A stretch of DNA of 24,088 nucleotides, from the NCBI GenBank assembly GCA_017430675.1, contig JAFRMM010000139.1:1-24088 (forward strand), in the 5' to 3' direction. The stretch comes from Prevotella sp. Its GTDB lineage: Bacteria; Bacteroidota; Bacteroidia; Bacteroidales; Bacteroidaceae. This document shows, piece by piece, positions 8,330 to 15,710 of the stretch. The notes below the pieces were generated by a model that saw only the letters and a program-made list of their open reading frames with translations, was not told where the DNA came from and searched no databases. The first letter of the stretch is position 1; every line of letters begins with the position of its first letter. The position numbers and the translations under genes are program-made.

Positions 8330-8337
8330 TACTTTTG
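8330..8337 (+). promoter_or_regulatory. -7 element for the MltF-like gene
   Basis: TACTTTTG matches TAnnTTTG, with TATG (3 of 4) 20 bases upstream. It is back-to-back with the hisG promoter and 28 bases before the preferred GTG start at 8366. A second TATTTTTG at 8383-8390 falls within the coding region if that start is right. Confidence 0.5.
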
Positions 8338-8365
8338 CAGCGAATTTCAGCAGATTCTTGACGAA

Positions 8366-9487
8366 GTGCAACGGATTTTGTATATTTTTGCAGTTTTAGG
8401 GCTGGTTTCCATGCTTTTCTCCTGTCACAGAAAACAGGAGCCTGTCGTCACGCCCTACGGTTCCGTGCTCGACTCCGTCACTGTCGAAGAGGACTTCGAC
8501 CTGTCTGATATCCAGACCAACGGTGAACTGATCATTGCCACCGTCACGGGCCCTGAGACCTATTACGACTATCATGGCAAACAACTGGGAACGCAGTACC
8601 TGATCTGTCAGCGCTTTGCCGACTCCTTAGGGGTGCGTCTGCGCGTCGATGTCTGTCGCGACAGTGCCGAGATGGTGCGCAAACTGCAGGAGGGTGAGGT
8701 CGATATGGTGGCATGGCAGACGCCTGGTAAGATCGACGTGGGTGAGACAAAGCCCGAACTCGCTGAGGAACTCAAAGGCTGGTACCATCCGTCGCTCATC
8801 GACGAGGTGAAGAAGGAGGAGACGGCCCTGCTCACCACGAAGAAGGTGCGTCGCCGTATCTTCTCGCCGATGCTCGACAGGGGCAAGGGCATCATCTCGC
8901 ACTACGACCAACTCTTCATGACCTACAGCCGTGATATCCGCTGGGACTGGCGCCTGATGGCCGCCCAGTGCTATCAGGAATCGACGTTCGACCCCAAGGC
9001 CGTCTCTTTCGTAGGTGCCAAGGGTCTCATGCAGATCATGCCTGGTACGGCTGACCATCTGGGTGTGCCCCGCAGCCAACTCTATGATCCTGAGAAGAAC
9101 ATCGCCGCTGCTGCCAAACTGATTGCGGAACTCCAGCAGGCTTTCTCTGATATCCGCGATGGCTATGAGCGTACGAACTTCGTCCTGGCGAGTTACAACG
9201 GCGGCTCTTTCCATATCCGCGATGCGATGGCCTTGGCGAAGCGCGACGGCCATAATCCCCACCGCTGGGGTGAGGTGGCGCCCTACGTGCTGAAACTCGC
9301 CACACCTGAGTATTACAATGATCCGATTGTGAAGTATGGTTATATGCGAGGCTCTGAGACCGTCGATTACGTCAAGCGCATCCGTGAGCGCCATGCCTCA
9401 TATCAGGGTGTGAAGTCACCCCACATGGGCTTCCATCCCTCCCAGCCGCGTAAGGCCGACAAACGGAAAAACAAGTTCGATATTTGA
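8366..9487 (+). CDS. MltF-like membrane-bound lytic transglycosylase (lipoprotein), shortened sensor domain
   Basis: The C-terminal half is a lysozyme-like SLT domain that cleaves peptidoglycan glycan strands. It contains CYQESTFDP with the catalytic glutamate (about residue 205), GAKGLMQIMPGTA and FVLASYNGG. The N-terminus is a lipoprotein signal (ILYIFAVLGLVSM, then LFSC with Cys 20), so it is probably outer-membrane anchored. Residues about 53-150 resemble SBP_bac_3 (GELIIATV, then EGEVDMVAWQTP), as in MltF, but the domain is only about 100 residues instead of about 220. The frame is open back to 8180 inside hisG, so the start is uncertain. GTG 8366 is chosen because it gives a basic N-terminus and follows a promoter; TTG 8378 is an alternative. 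The stop abuts the convergent M64 peptidase stop with no spacer. Confidence 0.85.
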   Translation: MQRILYIFAVLGLVSMLFSCHRKQEPVVTPYGSVLDSVTVEEDFDLSDIQTNGELIIATVTGPETYYDYHGKQLGTQYLICQRFADSLGVRLRVDVCRDSAEMVRKLQEGEVDMVAWQTPGKIDVGETKPELAEELKGWYHPSLIDEVKKEETALLTTKKVRRRIFSPMLDRGKGIISHYDQLFMTYSRDIRWDWRLMAAQCYQESTFDPKAVSFVGAKGLMQIMPGTADHLGVPRSQLYDPEKNIAAAAKLIAELQQAFSDIRDGYERTNFVLASYNGGSFHIRDAMALAKRDGHNPHRWGEVAPYVLKLATPEYYNDPIVKYGYMRGSETVDYVKRIRERHASYQGVKSPHMGFHPSQPRKADKRKNKFDI

Positions 9488-10720
9488 TTATTTCGTATAG
9501 AAATCGATGAGCCTGATGAGGGCCTCTTTACAAACCAGACAGAACTCAGGCTCTTCGTTCGTGCGCATACGGCAGTTGTCAAACCCTCGCCAGACGCCCT
9601 TCTCCAGATAGCCGCCGCCCTCGATGAGTCCAGCCTTTCCTTCCTTTACGAGATTCTCCCACTTACTGCTGAAGTTGCATTTGGTGGTGAGGTTCGGCTC
9701 CCACGGCTCCGTGTCTGGGAAGTACATGGGATCGTCGTTGCCGTAGGCGTACTCATCGCCCAGGCCGCCAAACGAGTGTCCGAACTCATGCACTACGACA
9801 GGACGGAAACTCGGTCCGTGTGTGTAGGTGAGGTTATACGAGTTGTAGATGCCCCCGCCACCGTAGTGGTCTGTATTCACGAGGATGATGATATGCTCGT
9901 AGGGCGTGCCAGCCAGCACGTTGTGGAGTCTCTTCAGATGGAGCGTCGTCAGGTAACGGTCGCTGTAGAACGTGTCGAAATGCGAGCCTAAGACCGTATT
10001 CTTCCAGATGCCCTTGGCGGGCCAACTCGTGCCGCTCTCTTCTGAGGGCGACATCACGGCGATCATATTGAAACGGTCCTGCTTCTCCTTGAACGGCTCA
10101 TGGGCGAAGAGCGACTCCATGGCTATGCGACAGTCCTCGAGGAAGGTGCCCATCTCCTCCTGGCGGTAGCCCTCTGCCACGTAGGCCACATGGATGCAGC
10201 GCGAAGTGTCGGCTGCTTGTTGCAGTGTGACGTAAGGAGTCACTAAGCGCTCGCCAGTCTGACGGATCAGGATGTCCTGTGGGGCCACGGTATGGGTCAG
10301 CGAATTGATGACCTCATCATGATAGTCGAAGATTTCCACCTTGATGATGACCGTATCTTTGGGGAAGGGCACGAGGAACACGTTCTCGAACGACTTCTGC
10401 GTGTGCTTGGCCTCCTCCGTGGCGAGCCATTCCTGGAAGAGCGTGGAGAAGGAGTGCCGGTAGATCACGGTGTCGTCCCTCTTGGAGCGCACGGTGATCT
10501 GTCCGTTGCCCTTCAGTGGCAGTTCCGCCAGCCGCTGTCTGCGACCATACCAGCGGGGCATGCTGACGAGTTCATCGACGTATATCTGGTGGAGGCTCTC
10601 GTTGCCCGCAAAGATATAGTCGAGCCTGAGGGTGCGGTCCTCGAAATAGTCTTCAAAACGCTGTGCCGAGGCGCTGACGACGGCCAGCAGCAGGGCTGTG
10701 GATAGGATGATTCTCTTCAT
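9488..10720 (-). CDS. Secreted M64-family zinc metallopeptidase
   Basis: The 410-residue protein has a signal peptide (MKRIILSTALLLAVVSASA, cleaved before QRF), an N-terminal beta domain typical of Bacteroidetes M64 proteins, and a peptidase domain with the zinc motif HEFGHSFGGLGDEY at residues 311-324, plus the preceding VAYVAEGYRQEEM and DRFNMIAVMSPSEESGTSWP. M64 is the family named for the Clostridium ramosum IgA peptidase; whether this member cuts immunoglobulin is unknown. No LPxTG or type IX sorting domain is seen, so it is probably periplasmic or released. Its ATG overlaps the stop of the folK-like gene by the four bases ATGA, making it the last gene of the sensor-kinase operon. It is convergent with the MltF-like gene with zero spacing. 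Confidence 0.9.
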   Translation of the reverse strand: MKRIILSTALLLAVVSASAQRFEDYFEDRTLRLDYIFAGNESLHQIYVDELVSMPRWYGRRQRLAELPLKGNGQITVRSKRDDTVIYRHSFSTLFQEWLATEEAKHTQKSFENVFLVPFPKDTVIIKVEIFDYHDEVINSLTHTVAPQDILIRQTGERLVTPYVTLQQAADTSRCIHVAYVAEGYRQEEMGTFLEDCRIAMESLFAHEPFKEKQDRFNMIAVMSPSEESGTSWPAKGIWKNTVLGSHFDTFYSDRYLTTLHLKRLHNVLAGTPYEHIIILVNTDHYGGGGIYNSYNLTYTHGPSFRPVVVHEFGHSFGGLGDEYAYGNDDPMYFPDTEPWEPNLTTKCNFSSKWENLVKEGKAGLIEGGGYLEKGVWRGFDNCRMRTNEEPEFCLVCKEALIRLIDFYTK

Positions 10721-11100
10721 AATTCTACTAATAGGTCCTTGACGTAGTTACGCTCCCAGTCACGCAGGTGATAGCGCGTCTCATCGTACAGCAACAGGTC
10801 GATGTCGATGGTCACGACACCGCTCTTGTCGTGCTTTCTGCCAAGTTGTTGCTCTATCTCTTTCAGGCACTGGTTCAGAACCTCTACACTGAGTTCCGTC
10901 CTCCCTGTCGCCAACTGGTTCAGATACCTCTCAGCGTGCCTGTCCCCGTGTGAGGTGACAGGCTCCGTCCAGTGCTCACTGGTATATCGGAAGTCTGCGA
11001 TAAGTTCAGAGAGCAGTATTCTGGCTGCCTCCATATTCCGCTTCTGCTCGACGTTTGAAGCCAGACAGAGCAGCACGCTATGGGCATGGTCAGTCTTCAT
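10717..11100 (-). CDS. FolK-like (HPPK) protein, short and with altered catalytic loop
   Basis: This 127-residue protein resembles 6-hydroxymethyl-dihydropterin pyrophosphokinase, the folate-pathway kinase that transfers pyrophosphate from ATP. The N-terminal LCLASNVEQKRNMEAA matches the family's LGLGSNLGDR-N-L-A pattern, and TIDIDLLLYD (residues 98-106) matches the magnesium-binding D-x-D-x-L-x-Y/F. However, the preceding loop reads HDKSGVVTID, where typical enzymes have a catalytic arginine (R-T-L-D or R-L-I-D), and the IPHP-containing segment after the acidic motif is missing. At 127 residues it is shorter than the usual 150-160. It may be a divergent enzyme or a non-catalytic derivative. 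Start and stop overlap the histidine kinase and M64 genes by ATGA on each side. Confidence 0.7.
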   Translation of the reverse strand: MKTDHAHSVLLCLASNVEQKRNMEAARILLSELIADFRYTSEHWTEPVTSHGDRHAERYLNQLATGRTELSVEVLNQCLKEIEQQLGRKHDKSGVVTIDIDLLLYDETRYHLRDWERNYVKDLLVEL

Positions 11101-12884
11101 ACGGGTATTTTCAGGATGAATCGGCACCCTTCATGATAACTGGTGTCGATGGTGAGGTCGCCTCCCAGACTGCGGGCGTGGCGCTTGGACAGCGGTAGTC
11201 CTAATCCGAGACCTTCCGACAGGTCGTCGATCTTGATGAACGGATTGAAGATGATCTCCTGAGAAGCCTCAGGCAGTCCTACTCCCTTGTCCTCCACGGA
11301 GAAGCATACGAAACCTTCCTGGCGGAAGACGTGTGTTATGATATGCTGACCGTCAGAGTACTTGGCGGCATTATAGAGCAACTCTCGCAATGTGCGCATC
11401 AGGTAGAGGTGACTGGTTCGAATCTGAAAGTTGTCATTGACATCCGTCAGGAACTTGATGTTGATATCCGGGAAGTGCTCATGTGTGTGGCTGATGCATT
11501 CGCCAACGATCTGGTTGCAAAAGACCTGGTCGTCTCTCTGACTGACCAGTTCTTCGATGGCGCCAGTCTCTGAACTGTCGAAGAGCATGAGCACCATACG
11601 GTTCAGGTGCAGGGCGTTATGCTTCATGGTGCTGGTGATCACGTCCAGATCCTCCTTGGACAGATCAGGACTGTCGTTCAGCACCTGTGCGAAGCCCTGG
11701 ATAATGTTCAGGGGCGTGCGTATCTGGTGTGACACGTTCTGTATGAAAATGCCTTTCTGCCTGAGCGCCTCCTCCACCAGTTTCATGGCACGTGCCAGTT
11801 CCTCGTTGCTCTTCCTGGTATCCTCGGCAGTCTGGCGGATGCTGGCATCTTGGTTGTGGATGGACTCCTGCATGGTGGCGAAACTGTTCTGCAGTCCGCC
11901 AATGGCATCCTCGCGGTCTGTGTGGGGGATCATCTGGTCGTACTGCCCTTCGGAGATCTTCTGTGTGGTGGTCAGGAGTTCATTCAGCGGACTGATGGCC
12001 TGATTGACACCATAACGGCAGAGCCAGAGGATCATCAGCAGTCCGAGGATGGTGAGGGAGGCGATGAGATAACTCAGGTAGTTGTAGTCCTTCAGCATCT
12101 CGCTTTCCGGGCAGACGAGTGCCAGCGTCCACTTCGTCCCTGTTATCTGACAGCGGCTCACGTGGTACTCATCGTCATCTATATCATGGTCGGGTCTGGG
12201 ATTGATGAAGAATCTGTCATTGCTTCCCATGAGCACGTAGTAGGCACCGGGGTAGGGCGGCTCGCCGTTGTTGATCATCTTGTCGATGCTCCTGAGCGAG
12301 AGGTCTGTCGAGATCACACCAATCATCCTGCCCTGCCGATACAGGGGCTTGCAGTAGGAGACGATGATCTCGGAGTTGGACAGCGTCCCCACGTTATAGT
12401 CATCGAAGGGATCCACCCAGCAGGCCTTGCCTAATGTCGCAGGGATATAGTACCAGTCCTTGCTGTAATAGTCGTATTCAGCCTCCCGCTGGGTGATGAT
12501 GGAGTCGCCCTCACGGATGGTGTATGCGGAGAAGTCATGCCCCAGGGCCGGGAACATGTCGGGCCTTGCCGTGACGGAGCATCCGTTGACATGACTGTTC
12601 AGCCTGACGATGCGGTTTGTCAGTGCCAGCAGCGAGTCTGGCTCGAAATATGTCTCGGCAAACCACGTGTTCGAGTTGGTGGCGGTTTCCACGATCGTCA
12701 TACAGTTCCTCACGCGCTGCATAGTCGTGTTGACCGTGCTGTTGGCACGTTCCACGGCCTCCTGGTGGATGGCTTCCCGCGACTGCAGGAACAGGACGCC
12801 CATCGATATCAGGAAGATGGGTATGGCCATTTGCAGGATGCTCACGATGAGCCTGGATGCCAGTGTATGATGCACTCCGTTCAT
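11097..12884 (-). CDS. Membrane sensor histidine kinase (Cache-HAMP-HisKA-HATPase)
   Basis: This 595-residue kinase should sense a periplasmic ligand and autophosphorylate on His 386. Layout: TM1 at residues 15-33; a periplasmic double-Cache-like domain at about 38-265 (KDWYYIPATLGKACWVDPF, VSYCKPLY, MIGVISTDLSL); TM2 at 270-290; HAMP at 291-345; a coiled coil to about 378; the H-box NVSHQIRTPLN; the N-box LRELLYNAAKYS (Asn 505); and G-boxes DKGVGLP and GLGLGLP. All catalytic motifs are intact. There is no receiver domain and no response regulator nearby, so its output partner is elsewhere. The start overlaps the upstream pseudo-kinase stop by ATGA and has a strong AGGAGG. Its architecture parallels that upstream protein, suggesting duplication or a heteromeric sensor. 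Confidence 0.93.
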   Translation of the reverse strand: MNGVHHTLASRLIVSILQMAIPIFLISMGVLFLQSREAIHQEAVERANSTVNTTMQRVRNCMTIVETATNSNTWFAETYFEPDSLLALTNRIVRLNSHVNGCSVTARPDMFPALGHDFSAYTIREGDSIITQREAEYDYYSKDWYYIPATLGKACWVDPFDDYNVGTLSNSEIIVSYCKPLYRQGRMIGVISTDLSLRSIDKMINNGEPPYPGAYYVLMGSNDRFFINPRPDHDIDDDEYHVSRCQITGTKWTLALVCPESEMLKDYNYLSYLIASLTILGLLMILWLCRYGVNQAISPLNELLTTTQKISEGQYDQMIPHTDREDAIGGLQNSFATMQESIHNQDASIRQTAEDTRKSNEELARAMKLVEEALRQKGIFIQNVSHQIRTPLNIIQGFAQVLNDSPDLSKEDLDVITSTMKHNALHLNRMVLMLFDSSETGAIEELVSQRDDQVFCNQIVGECISHTHEHFPDINIKFLTDVNDNFQIRTSHLYLMRTLRELLYNAAKYSDGQHIITHVFRQEGFVCFSVEDKGVGLPEASQEIIFNPFIKIDDLSEGLGLGLPLSKRHARSLGGDLTIDTSYHEGCRFILKIPV

Positions 12885-14389
12885 GTCTTACCTCCTGTCT
12901 CTATGTCGTTATCGGCTGTCTGCAGCATCTCACCAAGCACTTCCAACATCACCTTGTCCTGTCTGTTGATGGAATCGATCACGGGCTGTGCCTCCTCCAT
13001 CCTGCCGCTCTCGTAGAGGTCGCAGAGCGCAGTGACGCTGGCGGTAATCTCGTTCGAGGGCTCCACCATCTGGTTCGTCATATTATGCAGGAACAGGGTC
13101 TTGATCCTGTCGGCCTTCTGGGCCTGCCCGTAGGCATCCGCCAGTTCTTCGTTGCGCTTCTTCAGGGTGGCCGAGAGTTCTTCCAACTGGCCGATGTGCG
13201 AGGCCAGCGATTCCTGCATGCGCTGGAAGTGCTCCTGCAGTTGTCCTATCTCGTCTTTACGTCTCGTGGCGGGGATCATGTCCTTGTAGTCACCGTTGGC
13301 AATGCGCTGTGCCGAATCCCTCAGCATGAGCAGTGGCAGCAACTTGCGGTGGGTGATGATACGACAGAGGATGAAGAAGATGAGGAGTCCTATGACGACG
13401 ATGGCCAACAGGATGTAGAGCAGCCTGTTGAACATGCCGAAGATGTCATCGTTGGGATATACCACGCCCACGCTCCAGCCCAGGTCTGCCGTGATGCGCC
13501 CAGGTGCTGCAGTGCGCTTGAAGGGCTTGTAGAACACGTGCCACTTCTTGCCATCCACATAGAAAGACTTGTATCCCTTCTCACCGGCCACCATGGCTTC
13601 GGCTGCCTCAATGACGCTGTGGTCGGTCCCTTTGTGCATCTGGTAGAACACCGTCTGGTAGTTCAGTTTCGTGGTGTCGGGGTGCACGATATACGAGCCA
13701 TTGTCAGCCAGCAGCGTACTGTATCCGTTAGGCGACGGCTTGGCGGCCAGTACGATCTGTGACAGCAGACTGATGGGCACGTCGGCAGCCAGCACGCCCA
13801 CGCACGCCCGGCTCTTGTCGTAGATCGGCAGACAGAAGGTCACCAGCGGCTCGTCCTCCGTCTCTTCGTTCTTCAGCGGATCCGTCCAGAGGGCGCGTCC
13901 TGTCTTTACGGGTTCAGTGTACCACACCTTTTCCGTATAGGGACGGTTAGTAAATGTGGTCTGCGTCACCAGTTCCGCCTTCCTGTCCGTATCTATCTTG
14001 TAATCCTTATGGTGCACATAGACCATGGGCAGTTCCTTGTCAGGATAGTAATAAGGTTTGAAGGCGATGGCGCACCCCACGATATAGGGATTGCTCCTCA
14101 CGAGCCTCTCGCAGTAGGCCGTCATCAGTTCGGGCTTGTAGGGATGCCTCATCATGTCGAAGTAGATATTGCCAGCCGACTGCTCCACGCTCATCAGGAT
14201 ATTATCGATCTGCTGGGAGGTGCCCTCCAGCGTCTGCTCGGCGTCGCCACGGGCCTCTGCCTTCATGGCGAGCCATGAGAAATGGAACATCACGACCAGA
14301 ACCCCGATCAGCAGCATGCCTATCGCCAGCACCATCATCAGACTCAGTCTGACTGATAGCGTCCGTGTGATCGTCTTTATCCATCTCAT
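12881..14389 (-). CDS. Membrane Cache-HAMP sensor with degenerate H-box (pseudo-histidine kinase)
   Basis: This 502-residue protein shares the layout of the next gene's kinase: TM1 at 17-36; a periplasmic double-Cache-like domain at about 40-318 (KVWYTEPVKTGRALWTDP, VTFCLPIYD, CVGVLAADVPIS); TM2 at 322-343; HAMP at 345-398; and a coiled coil at 398-430. It then has a HisKA-like segment, FLHNMTNQMVEPSNEI (residues 433-448). This aligns with the kinase's FIQNVSHQIRTPLNII, but the phospho-accepting His is Asn 439 and the following R-T-P is V-E-P. The protein ends about 50 residues later with no ATPase domain. It cannot autophosphorylate and probably signals by partnering with another kinase. It is the first gene of the operon, directly behind a near-consensus promoter, and its stop overlaps the kinase start by ATGA. 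Confidence 0.88.
   Translation of the reverse strand: MRWIKTITRTLSVRLSLMMVLAIGMLLIGVLVVMFHFSWLAMKAEARGDAEQTLEGTSQQIDNILMSVEQSAGNIYFDMMRHPYKPELMTAYCERLVRSNPYIVGCAIAFKPYYYPDKELPMVYVHHKDYKIDTDRKAELVTQTTFTNRPYTEKVWYTEPVKTGRALWTDPLKNEETEDEPLVTFCLPIYDKSRACVGVLAADVPISLLSQIVLAAKPSPNGYSTLLADNGSYIVHPDTTKLNYQTVFYQMHKGTDHSVIEAAEAMVAGEKGYKSFYVDGKKWHVFYKPFKRTAAPGRITADLGWSVGVVYPNDDIFGMFNRLLYILLAIVVIGLLIFFILCRIITHRKLLPLLMLRDSAQRIANGDYKDMIPATRRKDEIGQLQEHFQRMQESLASHIGQLEELSATLKKRNEELADAYGQAQKADRIKTLFLHNMTNQMVEPSNEITASVTALCDLYESGRMEEAQPVIDSINRQDKVMLEVLGEMLQTADNDIETGGKT
12891..12896 (-). promoter_or_regulatory. Strong Shine-Dalgarno for the histidine kinase gene
   Basis: The minus strand reads AGGAGG 6 bases before the kinase ATG (12884). 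Most genes in this window, as usual in Bacteroidetes, lack a good SD. Here it sits at an ATGA stop-start overlap and should favour efficient re-initiation and a fixed ratio of the two sensors. Confidence 0.7.
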
Positions 14390-14423
14390 GGCCGTGCAAG
14401 CATTGTCTTAACGTTATATGGTG

Positions 14424-14455
14424 CAAAGATAAGCATTATTTATGAAAACAGCAAA
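14424..14455 (-). promoter_or_regulatory. Promoter of the sensor/FolK-like/M64 operon
   Basis: The minus strand reads TTTG, exactly 20 bases, then TATCTTTG, a full match to the Bacteroidetes TTTG-N20-TAnnTTTG promoter. It lies 35 bases upstream of the first ATG (14389) and is the only strong promoter seen for the four overlapping genes. Confidence 0.85.
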
Positions 14456-14470
14456 TAATATCGTATTATT

Positions 14471-14587
14471 TTAGCGATATGAACTAATATTGCTAATTAT
14501 CATCTCTTTCTGGCGCGCCTCAAAACCCACGGCCGTCTCAGGTATCTGCCCGTCCTTGGTCCTGAACTTGGTAATGCGATAGTCCAT
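14471..14587 (-). CDS. 38-codon hypothetical ORF upstream of the sensor operon
   Basis: An ATG at 14587 opens a short ORF encoding MDYRITKFRTKDGQIPETAV followed by GFEARQKEMIISNISSYR. The first 29 codons are GC-rich with codon use like the neighbouring genes, while the last nine are AT-rich, which could mean a real small gene or the 5' remnant of a longer one. An A-rich, purine-rich stretch (AAAAAAGAGA) precedes the start, and TATATTTA, one base from a -7 consensus, lies at 14627-14634. The stop is 16 bases before the -33 element of the sensor operon. I do not recognise the family and cannot assign a function. Confidence 0.4.
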   Translation of the reverse strand: MDYRITKFRTKDGQIPETAVGFEARQKEMIISNISSYR

Positions 14588-14677
14588 GATGTCTCTTTTT
14601 TAGTTTTTTAATTGTGTTTCAGACTGTAAATATACGAATATTTTTCGAGACCTTCAGATGATTTATGCACAAATACC

Positions 14678-15034
14678 TGACACTTCTCACACTTCTAACA
14701 CTATATTCTGATAATCAGGCTATTATGATATATTTTAACTGACACTTAACTAACACCATACCTTACACCTGTTGAATTCTCGAGAGAATTTGATGCTATA
14801 GTGGCTCCGTACAAAAATTTGGTGGCTCCTTTCGTGCGAAAAGTACTGCTTTTTCGATGAAAAGTACTGCCTTTTGGATGAAAAGCAGTCCTTTAGAAAC
14901 GTCCCAAGCCTTGGGATTTTCCTGATAACAATTTTCATCTTTAGTGTTAGTTACAGTGTTAGTTAAGTATTAGATATTTTTTAATATAACTATCTGATTT
15001 ACAATAATAAGTGTTAGAAGTGTCAGAAGTGCTA
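14678..15034. mobile_element. MITE-like nested inverted-repeat element, non-coding
   Basis: Outer arms 14678-14701 and 15011-15034 are inverted repeats matching at 21 of 24 positions. Inner arms 14735-14756 and 14944-14966 are inverted repeats with one mismatch and one extra base. Both arm pairs are built on GTGTTAG/GAAGTGT-like words. The 187-base core holds a 7-bp inverted repeat (14775-14790), three imperfect 20-21-base direct repeats of GATGAAAAGTACTGCCTTTT type at 14836-14855, 14856-14876 and 14877-14896, and the perfect inverted repeat CCCAAG-C-CTTGGG at 14903-14915. There is no transposase and no convincing gene. Target-site duplications are not obvious. It could be a miniature transposable element or a large cruciform-forming repeat; its copy number in the genome is unknown. 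Confidence 0.55.
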
Positions 15035-15086
15035 GTTAATATTTATTTTATTATTAAATTTCACCTTGAGAGATAAAAACCTTTTT

Positions 15087-15116
15087 TGATTTTTGAAAGC
15101 ATTTATCAAGATTTCT
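15087..15116 (+). repeat. Direct repeat copy A, upstream of the DUF4251 gene
   Basis: This 30-base AT-rich sequence (TGATTTTTGAAAGCATTTAT onward) recurs with about four differences at 15711-15741 on the other side of the DUF4251 gene. It ends at the -33 element of that gene's promoter. Confidence 0.7.
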
Positions 15117-15147
15117 TTGTTTGTTTCCCAAAATTTTCGTATATTTG
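15116..15147 (+). promoter_or_regulatory. Promoter of the DUF4251 lipoprotein gene
   Basis: TTTG at 15116-15119, 20 bases, then TATATTTG at 15140-15147: a full match to the Bacteroidetes consensus. The predicted leader is only a few bases before the ATG at 15158. Confidence 0.85.
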
Positions 15148-15157
15148 CACTCAGAAC

Positions 15158-15664
15158 ATGAATGATATGAGGAAGGTTCTTATGACATCGGTGATGGCAC
15201 TGACGGTGTGGGTGATGCTGGCAGGTTGCGCCACGGCAGAGGAGAGGGCTGCGAGGGCGGCAGAACAGGCAAAGGCCGTGAAGGCTGCCCTGCAGGAGAG
15301 GAACTATCAGATCGCGGTCAACAGGATGTATCCCTCGCGAGGCGCCAGCAAAACAGTCTCGTACGGCTATTCCGTCGATGTGCGCAACGACTCGCTGATC
15401 TCCTACCTGCCTTATTTCGGCCGCGCCTATAGCGTGCCCTACGGTGGCGGCAACGCCCTGGACTTCTCGGCTCCCATCCGCAACTACCAGGAGTCGCAGC
15501 CGAAGAGCGGCCTGCGCCATATCGAGATCGACGTGAAGAACGACGAGGACACCTATCTCTACACCCTCGATATCTTCGACAACGGCAGCACCACCATCGA
15601 TGTCCGCTCTCGCCAGCGCGAGCGCATCTCCTTCTCTGGCGAGATGGAGTTTAAGCAGAAATAG
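15158..15664 (+). CDS. DUF4251-family lipoprotein
   Basis: The 168-residue product starts MNDMRKVLMTSVMALTVWVM and continues with the lipobox LAGC, so it is exported and lipidated. A charged, alanine-rich linker (EERAARAAEQAKAVKAAL) follows. The mature domain shows the pattern I associate with the Bacteroidetes DUF4251 family: YGYSVDVRNDSLISYLPYFGRAY, PYGGGNALDFSAPIRNY, DEDTYLYTLDIFDNGSTTIDV and RERISFSGE. Its function is unknown; a beta-rich envelope protein is likely. An alternative ATG at 15167 (MRKVLM) is three codons in. It is monocistronic, with a near-consensus promoter, GC-rich like the core genes, but flanked by AT-rich repeats. Confidence 0.85.
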   Translation: MNDMRKVLMTSVMALTVWVMLAGCATAEERAARAAEQAKAVKAALQERNYQIAVNRMYPSRGASKTVSYGYSVDVRNDSLISYLPYFGRAYSVPYGGGNALDFSAPIRNYQESQPKSGLRHIEIDVKNDEDTYLYTLDIFDNGSTTIDVRSRQRERISFSGEMEFKQK

Positions 15665-15670
15665 TAGGTA

Positions 15671-15685
15671 CTTTTCTACGGAGCC
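15671..15685. repeat. Short fragment shared with the MITE-like element
   Basis: CTTTTCTACGGAGCCAC here matches, in part and in opposite orientation, GTGGCTCCGTACAAAA at about 14800-14815 within the inverted-repeat element. It suggests a remnant or related member of the same repeat family at the left edge of the AT-rich island. Confidence 0.35.
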
Positions 15686-15710
15686 ACGAAACGCCAGCAA
15701 GAACTGTTTC

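Noticed and set aside
8627..9394. 255-codon minus-strand frame across the MltF-like gene
   Set aside because: The plus strand encodes an intact SLT domain with catalytic residues; the antisense product has no recognisable domain.
12857..13762. 301-codon plus-strand frame across the pseudo-kinase
   Set aside because: Antisense to a protein with clear Cache, HAMP and membrane segments; composition (His/Val/Gly-rich) is typical of shadow frames.
14750..14938. 62-codon minus-strand ORF inside the inverted-repeat element
   Set aside because: Its repeated SSKRQYFSSKKQYF arises from the tandem DNA repeats, and it spans the structural core; more likely non-coding.
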